Source: Panagrolaimus kolymaensis (lineage: Eukaryota > Nematoda > Chromadorea > Rhabditida > Panagrolaimidae). Taken from it: a stretch of 64,000 bases of DNA. Below the pieces are notes generated by a model. That model was not told the origin of the DNA. It did not search any database and saw only the letters and a program-made list of their open reading frames with translations. Position numbers and translations under genes: made by a program. Positions 34,407 through 47,487 of this stretch are shown one piece after another (the stretch's first letter is position 1; every line of letters begins with the position of its first letter). Location: the NCBI GenBank assembly GCA_028622995.1, contig JAJQJQ010000033.1, positions 372,001-436,000 on the forward strand, in the 5' to 3' direction.

Positions 34407-36549
34407 ATGTCTGGACCTCGTAAACGTTTACATCAATCAGCATTTGAAGATCATAAATGGTAAACAAATATAATTTTTTGAAGCTTATATCCGATTAATT
34501 GATTTTTTAAATTTATTTATAGCGAAGTTTGCAAAGATATTTTTAATGATGCACAAACAACTCCATGTGGTCATACTTTCTGGTAATCATCTCTGATTTT
34601 TAGTTTGGATTTTTAGAAAATTTATTAATTTTATAGCAAAGATTGTATAAGGCGATCAATTCGTGAACTTCGTTCATGTCCAAATTGCAAAAAAGTTCTC
34701 AATAAATCGACGATATTAACTCCAAATTCACTGATTCAAACTCTTGCTGATTCAAATCGAATTGAATATGAAATTGAAAAGTTTATAAAAGTATTTAACT
34801 TTTTATTTTTAAAAATTTTCAAAAAGCAGATTTTAGTCTCGAGGATATGAGGAAATTTCTCATAATGTTGATCATACGCTAGCACATTTTCTTCGAACCA
34901 AACTTCAAATTGATGAAAATAAAGCTCGTAAAGTTTTGCTTCAACGACAGCAAAGACTTATTCAAACTAGGGATGAAAAAAGAAATTCATTGGTAACGCA
35001 ATTTTTGGAAGCCATGCAAATACGTAAAAGAGAAGATGCCTTTCGACTTGTTGATCAATCAAATGAAGCTGGTGCAGATCTTTTTATGTTGAGAGTCAGT
35101 GCAACAAAATGAATCTATTTGAGTTGCTAAAGTTTAATATTTTAGGAAAAAATAAGAAAAGAAGGTGAAGCCAAAAACCCCGGCGGCAGTTATGGGAGTA
35201 ATGAAGAGCATAAAAGGCAAATAGATTTTTTTGAAGTTCCACCACAAAGAACAAATGTGGAAGAATTTATGAAAAACAAGCATCCAATGTTGACTAAACA
35301 TTATGAAAGTTTGGAAAGGGAATATTGTAAGATTAAAGAAACAGCAGAAAAGAGAAACCGTAAGTTATTTGAGGTTTTGTAGTAAATTATTTTTATAAAA
35401 AATTACAGAGGTTCCTAATTCCCAAATTATTGGTACAAATGCTTATGATGATTTTAATGAATTGACAGATATTGTGGAAGGAATGTGTAAATATACGAGT
35501 ATGACAACCATAGCAACGATGGATTATTCTCGCGATGGCCAAAATCATCAACCCACCAATTATCCAGCCGTAGTATCTGCAATTGAATTTGATAAAGATG
35601 GAGAATATTTTGTGATTGCTGGAATTGCGCATAAAATGAAATTATATGATTTTGAATCAGTTATGGAAAAGCCATCAGCTGCTACCCCGATTGCAATATT
35701 ACCAACAACAATAAAAGTTTCAAATGTTTGTTGGAATCCATTTACAAAGCCAATCTTAGCAACATCATATTATAATGGAAATGTTGAAGTATGGGATGCA
35801 CATGTCACAAAACCCCTTCATACATATCAAGAACATGAAAAACGTTGTTGGTCAATACAATTTAATAATAATGATTGTAATATAATGGCAAGTGGAAGCG
35901 ATGATCAAAAAGTTAAAATTTGGTCTTTATGTCAAGGCAACAGCGTTGCAACCATTGACACCAAAGTCCTAATTTGTTGTGTTCATTTTAATCCAGGAGT
36001 TAAAACTCAATTAGCTTTTGGTGGATCTGATCATTGCATTTATTTGTATGATCTTCGATATTTGTATAAGCCATTCAAAATTTTAAAAGGACATAAAAAA
36101 GCTGTATCATACGTAAAATACATTGATTCAACCCATTTAGTTTCAGCGTAAATTTTGTTTTAATTACAAAAAGAATTTTTATAATTAAAGAATTTTTCAG
36201 TTCGACTGATTCAACTTTGAGAGTTTGGAATATTCATGATAATCAAGCTGAAGAAATCCTTGAAGGACATTTAAATGAAAAAAATTTCGTTGGTTTAGCA
36301 ACCAATGGCGAACACATTGTTTGTGGTTCAGAATCCAATGAAGTTTATACATATTATAAAAAATGTCAACGACCCGTTTGTAAATATGATTTTGCCCTAG
36401 ATGGAGCTGACGATTGGACAGGTTTATCTATTCCACGAATATCCACAGCTGAATCTGATTTTGTTAGCGCATTGTGTTGGAAAAAAGAATCAAATATTGT
36501 TATGGCCGCAAATAGTCAAGGTAAAGCTCAAATTTTACAATTAACATAA
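34407..36549 (+). CDS. COP1: COP1 E3 ubiquitin ligase (RING, coiled coil, WD40)
   Basis: COP1 recruits substrates through its WD40 propeller to CUL4-DDB1 or acts with DET1 and SPA-type partners to degrade transcription factors. Seven exons (34407-34459, 34523-34582, 34637-34790, 34837-35094, 35146-35359, 35409-36147, 36201-36549) give 608 residues in unbroken phase. Seen: a C3HC4 RING at about 18-57 (CEVCKDIF, CGHTFC, CIRRS, CPNCKK), a basic/acidic helical region at about 95-200, and a seven-blade WD40 at about 245-608. The blades carry COP1-specific strings: KRCWSIQFNNN, ASGSDDQKVKIWS, AFGGSDHCIYLYDLR, GHKKAVSYVK, GHLNEKNFVGLATNG and AANSQGKAQIL. The N-terminus before the RING is shorter than in vertebrates. 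It is convergent with the potassium channel gene. Confidence 0.95.
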
Positions 36550-36774
36550 AATTTTGACTTTGAAAAGAATTTTTTGTTGTATGTACATAATTGAGAAATG
36601 AAGAAATAAAAATTTATAAAATGAAAGAAAATGATAAATTTATAATAACTCTTTGGCAAAAAAGGGAACAAAGAAAGAAGGAAAAAACAATTAAAAATCT
36701 TTGACAAAAGTACCTATAAAACAGAAAACAAGCATTGAGCAAAGAAAAAAAAATCCGATAATAATTTTTGCATT

Positions 36775-39700
36775 TTAAAAAACAAGGATAGGTTCATGAT
36801 TTGGCAGTGATTGGAGGGCTTTTTGCATTTTCTCTCCCGATATGGATCCATTTTCATCAAAATATTGAGCATACTGAAAAAGAAATAAGATTTTAAAATT
36901 GAATTCAGAAATTCTTTTTAAAGTTGAATAAATTTTGTGATTAAAAAAATATGGGAAAGCATGTGTTAAAGTGAATATACCAAGTGGTTATTTCATTCGG
37001 AATGCGCTTTACAATGCTTTATTTTTGAACAAAAAACTATTTTTAAAGGTGTTAGAAATTATATTTACCGCGTCTTCAATCCATTTAAAAATATGAACAT
37101 TATAAGGTACAAATGGTTGCCGTAATAAATGTTCTTGAACTTCAAGAAATCTTTTGAGATCTTCAAGAGTAATTCGCTCTTTACTTGGTCTAAAATTTTA
37201 TTAAACATAAAACATCCATGTTTTCATGTAACAAAAAACTAACCTAGTTTTCTTTAAAGCAGCAATAATTTTCATTGCTTCTCGAATATCATCACTCATA
37301 TTTGCAAAACCTTTGCGTGCACCACGAATTTTACGTCCAAAGTAATGAAGTTTGGTGAAAGTTCGTTTTAGTGTGGCACTGCAAAGATCCAAACTTGCTG
37401 TAATTACAGCCAATCCAATGATAACATAAAATACTATTAACTGAAAGAAATAAAAATTGATTGAAATTTTTATTTCATGAGCAAAAAAACTAACTCCAAG
37501 ATAAACTTTACTCCTGACATTAATATTTCCTAAACTAATTGTAGTGATAGTATTAAAAGAAAAAAATACTCCATGAACAAATGACCTATAAAATATTTAG
37601 ATTTTTATTGGATGATAAATTTTTTTGTTGCACCATTAAAATTTTCTGTAATTTTTTGTTTGGAAAATTACTCACCATACAGCGCCTTTTTCCCACCAAT
37701 TAAATAAACAACTTCCAATTGCACAATAACCAATAACAAGTGCAAAATAGCTGACAATTGGAAGTTGAAGTCTTTCATCTTCATCATCTTCATCGCTGGC
37801 ATCATCGTTTGCTTTCCTCCTTTTTCGTTTGCGGCGTAATTCTCTGAAATTATTTCTTTCTTATCTAATTTTTAATTTCTTCCTATATTTTTTTTACAAA
37901 CCTTGAATCAATTGATTCGTCATCAGCTCCCATTAAATAATCTTTCATTGCATCAAAGACGCTTGCAACCCATGCAATAATATCTAACATTTTACCATAA
38001 AATGTTATAACAATTTCAGATAAAAATTTTCCAATATCAGCGGCAGTAATAAACATAAGTGGAATGCCTAATAAACCAAAAAATACCGTAAATATTCGAC
38101 CCGCATTTGTTGTTGGTGTTAAATGATCAAATCCTGTTGATGTTATTACAGTTAATGCATATAAAACAGCTGAAGCAAAAGTCCATTTTGAAGTTAAACC
38201 TGGTTCATTATCCGTCCACATTTGTAAACTTCTTGTAAATCTATCATCATATTCATGCGTTCTTGAAAGAACCGAAAGTAATGGCTTCAGCCTTCTTTCA
38301 ACCTTAAAAATTAAAGTTGTATCGACTAACTTAAATTGGAGATCTGAGATTTTAAAACAAATCGAAAATTTAAAAATTATTCGGTTAAGAAAAATGAGTC
38401 TCGAACGAAAGGATGGGTATATTATCTATTTTGTGCATTTTACCTATCGAGATAACTTTCTCTAACATTAAATGTTTTTCGAATTTTACTAAAACTTAAA
38501 CTTAAAGGCTTCAAAAAAACTAACGGAGGTAATATTTATTCTATCTGTGACATCTGTACTCCCACAAATTGTAACAGTTTCATTTATAATAAGTTGATAA
38601 ATATTTAAAATTTGTTTTAATTTATTCCTTCGTATTGATAATTCTGTTTCTGCTTCTAACCAAATAAATATCATTGCCCCTATTCCAATATATGATAATA
38701 ATACAATATTTAAACCAACATGAGGTGCCATTATTTTTATTAGCTGTAAAAAATGATAAAGTTTCAAATTAAAGTTATGTCAGATTAAGGAATCATGTTA
38801 GCTATTTTAAAAACCTTAAATTATTTAATTTACCTCGATAGTTTTTTGCCACATGGTTTTCTTTTCTCCTGGATCTTCTTCGGATTCGAGTTCGATGTCT
38901 CCATTGTCTCGTTTTAATGGAAACTCGTCCCATTTTACTCGACCTACACTTTCTAAAAAAAATAAAGAGATAATGATAAACTTTGAAATTTATTTTTTTT
39001 GCCCCTCAGAAAAAAAAGATTTGTTTTTGTTTTTCTATTTTTTTTTTCATCGCCTGTTTCTTCTTTTTCTTCCTCATTCTCATTTTTCTACAAACAATGG
39101 ATTGATTCTTTCCATTTGAAATAATGTCTTCTTCCATCCACCCTCATTTCATTTCATGCATCCGCTCTTTGAGTTATTTAGTAAACTTTTTTATTTTTAT
39201 TTTAAAGAATTTGAGAAGCTTTTGTCACTCTCATCTAACAAGACAATCCATTTGGAAAAGGAACGGCGGCGGCAACAACAACAGTGGCGACGACGATGGA
39301 GACGCCAAAAGCTGGACGAGCGAGCGATTTCCGCCTCAAGCGTATTTTCGGAGCTTATATACTACCACCAAAAATAAAGAAAAATAAAAGAAGCCAAAAA
39401 GGCAAAAATCTCGGTAGACCAAAGACTTCATAACTTTCTTTGGAAATTTTTAAATATGCAATATAATGCTTTCCTTTTTAAAGTAATGAAAACCAAAAAA
39501 ATTAAAATCAAGAAGAGACTAACTTTGTGGCATCGCGTCTAAAAATGAAAGAAACTCATTAGTTCAAAGCCTTTCTTCGTTGATCAAAACAAAATTATTA
39601 CCTAATTGAGCAACAGCAGACCATTCTGCGAGCATAAATTTAAATGTTTGGGAGATATTTGCTGATGCCATAGTACCCATTTTTTGGTTTATGAAAAAAT

Positions 39701-42700
39701 AAAACCAAAATGAAGAGAAACAAAAAACAAAAGAAACTTGTAAAAAGGAAACAAGAAACAGACGAAACTGAACTGCTACTAGTGCCGTGTTTCTTCCTTT
39801 TTTTAGAAAAAAAAAGTGAGAAAAAAGGGGGTGGAAACTTTCGTGGAATGCTTCCTATTCACAACTACAACCATAGCCCAAATTTAAAACTTTTTAGCAA
39901 GCAAAATGGGGGATAAAGCGTGAGAAAGTCGCGCGTGCAAAAAAAGTGAGTCAAAACATAATAAAAAAAATAGTGTATAAAAAAATTTCTTTTTCCTGTT
40001 TGACTCCAAAATACACCAACAACATGGTGCAAAGAATTTTCTCGGCGTAAAAATCTGCTTTCTTATATTTTTTTTCCGGCTATTTTTAATCTCAACCTTG
40101 CCATGAATTGTGTTTATCGTAGAATTAATAAATTCTTGTTGTGAAGAATGTATTATTCAAATGCATGCGTCCTCTTATATCAAAAAAAAATCGTCGATAT
40201 CTTATAAATATTTTTTATTTGAATATTTCCATTTCATATCTACCTGAATTTCTTGGAAGAGTTGCCGCTACATATGCTTGATGATTTGTAACATCTTGTC
40301 ATCCTTCTGAGCTACTTTTTATTCTTATCATTTTAAAGCGATCAAATTGTCTCAAAGTTTAAAAACAAGCAAAAAAATTTCTTCTAAAGTAAGTTCAATC
40401 GATGAAAAAAAAGATGAGTGTGTCGCCAAGGATGATCCCTCGAGACTATGACTTTCTCTATCTCATATATGTACGTATATTTTTTTTCTTCTTCTGGAAT
40501 ATTTTTTTTGTTTCAGAAGGAAAGTTATTTCTGTAGAAATATGGATAAAAAATAAAGCTAAACAAAGACATGTGTCATATTGTGTCCCCTTTCATTTTTT
40601 TTGTTTGTTTGGAGTCATCGATTGTGGCCCCATGTGGGAAAGAAACCACCGTTGTGAATCTCATATCTCTCTTTTTTATTCTGATACATTACCAGCAGAA
40701 GAGAGGAGAATCCGAGTGACCAAAAGACAAATTTGAACAAAAAATATGAGAAGAAAAAATGTGAAAAAAAATGTTTGTCAACGATAAAGCTTTCAAGCAA
40801 TGAGAGTTAAATCTTCATCAATCAATGAAACGACAAAGATGCAGATCAGTCTTGGTCAAAATTTTGAAGAGAGAGAAAGAAAAAAAGTGATGGAAAGATT
40901 AAATATTATTTAAGGTTTTATCCTTGCATGAATAATAATAATAAGAACTTAAGAAATTTGATACAATTTAGGAGAAAAAATTTCAAAGAGACGAAAAAAA
41001 GAAAGGTCATAGAAGGTGGAAAAATGCAAATGGAAAGTATACCTCATGAGAAAGGAACATCAATGACGTAAATTAAAGTGAAAAGAAAAATAACTAGAGT
41101 TAACTTGGTGGCAATCTATGTTTGCAACAAAACAAAAAAAAACGCAAACATTATGTAAGATATTATAGAAAAAAAGTTTGAATAAAAATTAAAAAAAATT
41201 GAAGGGATAAATTTTGGTTGAGATGCTCTCGAAATAAATAAACAAACTTTTATATGTAACAACAAACCTGTATAAAGTGATTCATGAGATTGTAATCGAG
41301 ATTGACGGCTGCTTGATGATTCGGATTCTGGAATGGGTGGAGGAACAACGGAAGCAAGACGTTGAACGAGGCTATCCTTTGTTAATTTTCTTGAAGCAAG
41401 AATAGCAGGATTTGGATCAACTAGAGTAAGCTTTCGAGTAGCTAGGAATCGTTCAGGAATTTCATGCCTATCATGAAAGGTAATATTTGTACTTCGTCGA
41501 GGTGTGGATCCATGACTGGATTTATCGGCTCCATGTCCTTCCAAATCATAGGACTGGAGCCGTTTTAAATGAAGTGTTGGAAGAATCTTGCTTTATTCTT
41601 CTTCTTCGTATTGACCACAATTTTTTTTATGGACGTCGACAACAACAAAAACAAAACAAAAATAGGCAGTCTATTTTTCTCTCTTTTTGTTGAGAAAGAA
41701 ATAATAGCTCTGCTACCACAAAAAAAAATATGGGTTCTTTTCTTTCTTTTGTTATTCTTTTATTTTCTTACAAATTTATCATTTATCTCTCCAAATTGTC
41801 GCGTTGTTTTTTTTAGATAATAAATTATTGAAAAACAAAGATAAAAAAACCACAAAAAAACAAAAGGGATCAACACAAAGTTGAAAGGCGACAGATAGGC
41901 CAAAAAGGTGTTAAATTATTTGTTTTTTTTTTTTGAAGCAAGAGATAGATAAAAGCAAAGAAAAGAAAAAGAAAAGGCGGACGTCCTCTTTGCACGTTTC
42001 GTTAATTTCAAGGAGATTTTTTACACCCAGAGATAAAAAAATTTGTTTTTGGATGAGAGTAGACAGCTGCCAACTTCGGCAAAACGATAAATGATGATTT
42101 GACAACGGATGAAAAAAATATATGGGTATTTCTTCCACCTTTTTAGCCTCAATTAGCAGAGCCATAGGGAAAGAGAGAAGAAAAGAAATAAAATGAACGC
42201 AAGTCATTAATTTTCAATGAGGGAAGAAAAAGGCTTGAAAAATCACACTTTTCAAAGCCGACAAATTGTATAATTTAGGATAAAGAAAATGATCAAAGAG
42301 GTGTTCCTTTGATTTACAACAAACGATTATAATGACGAAGTTTTGATTTGAAATAAAAAATATAAAGAAAAGTTAATGTTACAAAAATATTCGTTATCAA
42401 ATATTTCACAAAAAAATAAAACCTTATTAACCCAATCGAGAATCCTCAATTTTTGTGTTGGAACACTATCAATTCTTATCGCATTGAATGTCTATCTGCT
42501 TCTAACAAACTTTACTAAACAGAAAGAAGAAAAATCTCAACAAAATTTATGTCCATCTAAATGAGTCCAATATTTTACTGACAAAATATGGCCCCAAAAA
42601 AGGGAAGCAAAGATGCTTCGAAGAGACAAAAAGTCAAAAAGTTTTTTTCGTTTGACTTCAAACTCGAGAAACAAAAACAAAAGTTTTTCATTCAGACTTT

Positions 42701-43106
42701 TTTATAAAAATAAAAAAAGAAGGATGAAAGCTTTCCCCGATGCTCACTAAAGTATGTGCATTCAGGAAATTACATTAGATAAAAACGGATATCCACACAC
42801 AAAAGAAGAGACAACAAAGTTAAACCGCACAAAAAATATGAATTGAAAGTTAAAAAATAAAAGATTCTAAAATTCTATCGAAAAAAACCTTTTTGCTGCT
42901 AGGCTTAAAAATGCAATCAATCGAAAAAAATGAAACAGGCTATCACAATCAATTTTCCCCAAACAAATTTTTATTTATAAAATAAACAAACCTGATCCAT
43001 CAATATTAATTGAATCTTGTTTAAGTACATTTGCAGCATGAAGGGATGCAGTTCGAATAACTTGAGTATAAGCTTGAAACGTTTTACCTGCTGCTGCTGA
43101 TCCCAT
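36775..43106 (-). CDS. Two-pore-domain K+ channel (TWK/K2P) with alternative 5' exons
   Basis: A plasma-membrane leak channel of the K2P family. Core exons are 38952-38834, 38743-38525, 38302-37902, 37843-37676, 37585-37495, 37440-37244, 37189-37069 and 36873-36775. With the first exon 39680-39602 this gives 497 residues; with the first exon 43106-42992, 509. Both first exons start MG and end in phase 1, as the core needs. Membrane order fits TM1 (about LNIVLLSYIGIGAMIFIWLE), P1 (TVITSTGFDHLTP), TM2 (FFGLLGIPLMFITAADIG), TM3, P2 (TITTISLGNI), TM4 (VFYVIIGLAVITASL). The TxGYG filters are changed in both loops. The C-terminus has an EF-hand-like FDENGSISGEKM. A candidate internal exon is at 41553-41268. 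Confidence 0.9.
39524..39538 (-). other. Possible 15-nt microexon of the K2P gene
   Basis: Flanked by an ATTTTTAG acceptor and a GTTAGT donor on the minus strand, the 15 bases add five residues (D/E-AMPQ-K) and keep phase 1 at both ends, between the first exon at 39680 and the core exon at 38952. Inclusion would be optional. Only splice signals and frame support it. Confidence 0.35.
41268..41553 (-). other. Candidate alternative 5' exon of the K2P gene
   Basis: About 95 codons, Ser/Arg-rich (PESESSSSRQSRLQSHESLYT), are open and end in phase 1 at a GTTTGT donor, like the other K2P first exons. There is no in-frame ATG; the frame runs upstream to a stop near 41600. The 5' boundary (AG at 41554, after a weak pyrimidine tract) is uncertain, and a further first exon would be needed. 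The sequence resembles a regulatory cytoplasmic N-terminus. Confidence 0.45.
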
Positions 43107-45185
43107 TTTAGTTTAGTTTAATTTAATTTTTTGATATGTTTTTCTTCTATTTTTTTTACCAAAATTTTAACCAAAATATTTTTTTGCCGTGATGAAAAGA
43201 TTTAAATGAAATTCAACACAATAATTTTTTTGATAATCGGAAACCATGGAAAATGAAAAAAAGGAATCCAAAAATGTTTGAGATGCTGGAGGAAAAAAAA
43301 GAAAAGGAGGAGGATGTGGAAGAATATTATTTCTTTCTTTCTATCTTTTTTTTCTTCAAAAATAAAATTATTGGATTAACGCTTTTTGAAAATAATGTAA
43401 AGCGGCGAATATTATTTTGTGGTGACAAAAATAAAAATAATAAAAGCAGTAATAATATAATGAAGGAGATAAATATACGATAAAATGAGTTCATTTGATT
43501 ATTTTAAAAACCACATGTGACCCTTCTCTCTTCCTTCCATTTAGAATCCTTTTTTTGTTGATAAATTTAAAAAATTTGTGAGATGATACCCAACATTTGA
43601 GACATTTTTCTTCTCCTCCTCGCTTGCGCAAAAAATAACAACGAAGATAAATATTATATTATAATAATAAAAAAATTGAATCTTCGATGATTGTTTCTTT
43701 GATGAAAAAAAGAGAGGGAAAAGACCCGAAGAAGAAAGAGAAGATGTTGGCTTCTTTCAAGGAGCTTAAGCTCAAGAAAAAAAAATGACTCCGCCTTTAG
43801 CCTAAAAAAAGCAAGTCTCAAGGAAGGCCTTGTTTTGGAAGACAAAAAAATCCCAAAAGAGCCGTAAATGGACCGCCTTTAAACAAGGCGACAATGTGTC
43901 AGATATGGGACATAGCAATCACTCATCAAAAAAACATAACAAAAAAGTTATGTTTGGGGTTTTTTCATTTTTTCATATGGTCGAAGTTTTAAAAATTCTG
44001 AGAGATATACGGAGGAACGATTGTAAGAAAATCAAATCAAATATGAGATTAATAACTTAAAAAATTTTAAATTTTAAAACGGTCATTTTTTTTTGAGACA
44101 AACAATAAAATGTTAAAAAGCAATAAAAATGTCTTTTAGCAAAATAGAATGGGGAATATAAAACATGTGTCGACACAAAAGAAATCTGGAAAAGAATTGT
44201 CTCAACTGCCAGTTAAAAAGTTGAGAACCAAAATTTTTTAGTCTGATTAAAGTCTCCCCCACCAGAAAAATATGTCAGCAGCAACAAAAAATGATTTGAA
44301 GATATATATATGTATATGAATGATTATGAATGAAATGAAAGGGGTGAGAAAGAGATCGATGAAGATAAACTTGATAATGAGTTTTTATTGGATTTTTCAA
44401 AAACGAACAGATTGCACCACAGAGAAGCCAATAACTTTAGAAACCTCATTAATTATTTTTTTTAATTTTAAATGGTAATTATGGAAAAATAAAAAAAAAG
44501 AATATCCCTTTATTTGATTTTTTAATTTAAAAAAAAAATAAGACTCTTTTAAAAGTGATGAAGTATATTAGCAAAAAATAAGGCGATTTTCATTTTAGTA
44601 TTTTTCGATACAGGTCCATTTCATTTCACATGCTGACTGCTAATATTTCGCCCTTAATCAGTGCTTGTTATAAGCTCTATGATTTCTGTATCATCAAACA
44701 CTTCCATTTTGTGAGGAGTCATAATAGAATACTGAATACGTGATATCCCTGGAATATCATAGCTTGTTATTATCATCAAATGAAATATTATGTAAGTAAG
44801 TATGAACATTTATAATCCTTGCTTCTTTAAAAATCTTTAACAGAACAATCTTTGTTTTTGTAAATGTTTTTGCGATTCTTTTTTATTTTAAATAAAACGT
44901 TTTAAGCTGAGAAAAAAAATATAATACATAATTTATGGGTGTGTTTATGTGTATTCAGGTGTATTTGAATTTTGAGTAATTCACAGCTGTATAATGACTT
45001 TAGTTAAAAAGTAATTACTGATTTGAAGGCGAAGAAAGGAGAAGCCTTGACAACAACAACAAAAAAGCTAAAATTTTGTCGTCAAGGAGTCTAAAACTTA
45101 AAATGAAAAAAGACATTATGAATGTTTAAAATGTTTTATAGAAGTTGAATTATTAGTTTAATAAAGTTAAAAAAAATAAATAAAT
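43107..45185. other. Intergenic upstream of the K2P and BBS1 genes
   Basis: No full gene. A 40-codon minus-strand frame at 44654-44776 looks coding (see findings). The other open frames at 43253-44060 are Lys-rich and low in complexity. No X-box promoter element could be identified for BBS1. Confidence 0.4.
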
Positions 45186-47376
45186 ATGGAAGGAAAATCA
45201 CCAGCAACCCCGTCGTCATCCGAAGTGCAGCTTAAAAGAATTTCATTAGCATCAATTCATTATCCAAAAGCCTTCTCCACTCCAGGTTTGCTTTTTTTTA
45301 ATATCGAAGGAAGAAAATATAACATAATTCTCCTATGTTTGTTTCATTTAATTTTAAACTTCTTTTTATTTTATTGTTAACGTGACTCTTTTTAAAATTC
45401 TATTTTAGGAAATACTGAATCAGATTTCCTAGCCCCAAAACGAAATTGGGTTCGCCTGCTTTTTGAACCCGACACCGGAATTGAATCTATAAAAGATTGT
45501 GTATGTTGTAATGATATCACCGGTGATGGCGAGCATAAACTTGTGATAGTTGATTTTGCTTCAACTCAATGTCGACTAAAGCTTTTAAAAGGGTTGAATT
45601 TTATTACTGATGCTCACCTTCCTGATGAACCGGCTGGTAATTATTTTCAGCTTCAAACTATTGCTTTTTGTTTATTTTAAAAATGTTTAGGATGTGTAAC
45701 CTTTTATTCGGAAGATAGTCAAATGCCATGTGTCGCAGTTGCAATAGGAAATAGTCTATTAATTTACCGAAATATGAAACCTTATTATCGGTGCAACGTT
45801 GACCCAGTGGATCTTCATCCAACCGAAATTTCACTTTGGACTGCTGCAATGGAAAAACAAATAGGCGTTGCTTCACTCGTAGAAGGTCTTTCAGTAAGCT
45901 TTAACTTAACTTACGTGTAACCTATAGACTTAAAAATTTTTTTAGCATCTTCGTAAAACAGTTCCAATAAGTAAAATGGCATGGAAATCTCAATATTTCC
46001 TCTCATTACCCAGTTTTCAAGCTCAAGAAGAAACATTGAATGAATTAATTTCGAATTCAATAACAAAATTAAATTTAACCAATGTTTTTATTACTTGCGT
46101 CACCACAATTAAGCGAAATCTTATAAATGAAAAAAGTCCAGATATTATTTGTATTGGAACCGAACTTGGTGCCATTTATTTAATCGATAGTTCCGCATTT
46201 AATGTTCTTCTTCATACAGTAATTCAAGGAACTCCAGATAAAATTCTTTGCGTTGGAGAATATGATTCTGATTTGCGCTTTTTTATTTCACTTCGTGAAG
46301 GCGATGTTACTATTTTGCGTAAAAAGCCATCCGAATCGGTTGTATTACGATCAAATTTGAATATTAGAAATTATGTTATTTCAATGTGTCAAACTCGAAC
46401 TCAAATAGTTATAGCTTGTCGGGATCACAAACTTATATTTTACAATCATAAAGGAAAGAAGCAATCAGAAATTACTTTGAATGAACCCATAATTGATTTG
46501 GAATCATTTTATTATCGCCCAAAACTTTATTCTGGTGCGTTAGTTGTATTTCGAAATAGAATAGATCTTTATTTTGATGGACAACCCATTGACACATTAA
46601 AATTTGATAATGTAATAAAATGGATCAAATTTGGAAAAATGGGTCGTGAAGATGCTGTTTTAATTGTTGGCCACCAAGGTTGGTTTATTTGAAATTTTAT
46701 GCTGAGTCCTAATAAAATTATTTCTAGATACTGCGATTGGTTTACACGTTTTTCGTAGAACAGCCATTCTTGAAACTTCCAAACAACAAGCTGGACCACC
46801 TGATGCTCAATCAAAGCGAATGAATGTTCCAAAAAAGACTAAAATTTATGTGGAACAATGCATTCGGGAGCGAGAAAACACCTCGAGAATATTTACTGTA
46901 TGTATCCTGTAAATTATTAAAATTTGTTTACCTTTCTCCCATTTCAGACTTATCAGCGAGATCTTTTCATGCTTCGACTACAAGTTACTCGATCATTTGC
47001 AGAAATGACGATGACAAGTGCGGGAATGCTTCCAACCAAAGATGCAGAAAAACTTGACGTCAATCTTGAATTGAATGGTTTTGGACCTCATTTTCGTATT
47101 AGTTTGGCTATCACTCCTTCCACAGAAATGCCAAATTACAAACGATGGATTGCATTTTCATATGATAAAAACGAGTATAAAATGGATCGAGATTTAATTC
47201 CATTATGTCGAATCATTTCAAGAGTTGCCATGTCTTACACAAATTCTGTTGAATGTTTACATCCTGAAAATGGAACTCAAAGTGAAGTGAGAGTTTTTAT
47301 TTTAAGTGAAAATCGAAAAGCTCCTCTTTGGATGACAAAATTCGAAATGCCTGTTAGCGAACAAGCTTTTGCTTAA
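45186..47376 (+). CDS. bbs-1: BBS1, BBSome subunit
   Basis: Core subunit of the BBSome, the coat that carries membrane proteins in and out of cilia; it contacts ARL6. Six exons (45186-45285, 45409-45636, 45691-45893, 45946-46678, 46728-46897, 46948-47376) give 620 residues. The N-terminal beta-propeller has DITGDGEHKLVIVDF and RLKLLKGL, and LLIYRNMKPYYRCNV matches the ciliopathy-linked NLRPYFKF region. ITCVTTIKRNLI and the later KMGREDAVLIVGHQG correspond to conserved BBS1 blades. The C-terminal GAE-like platform begins after RMNVPKKTKIYVEQCIRERE. In C. elegans this gene works only in ciliated sensory neurons. The gene is convergent with the bHLH-PAS gene, 111 bp apart. Confidence 0.95.
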
Positions 47377-47487
47377 AATTGAAATTGAATGAATTATGAT
47401 TATTTATTCCACAAAAGTTATTAATAAAAAATTATCAAAAAGAAATTACAAAACAATAAAGCAAACTTTTGACAGTCTTTGTAACCA

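Noticed and set aside
42376..42564. 62-codon frame with a hydrophobic segment on the plus strand
   Set aside because: It has an ATG and one possible membrane span, but lies inside a large intron of the K2P gene and has no other support; kept only as a note.
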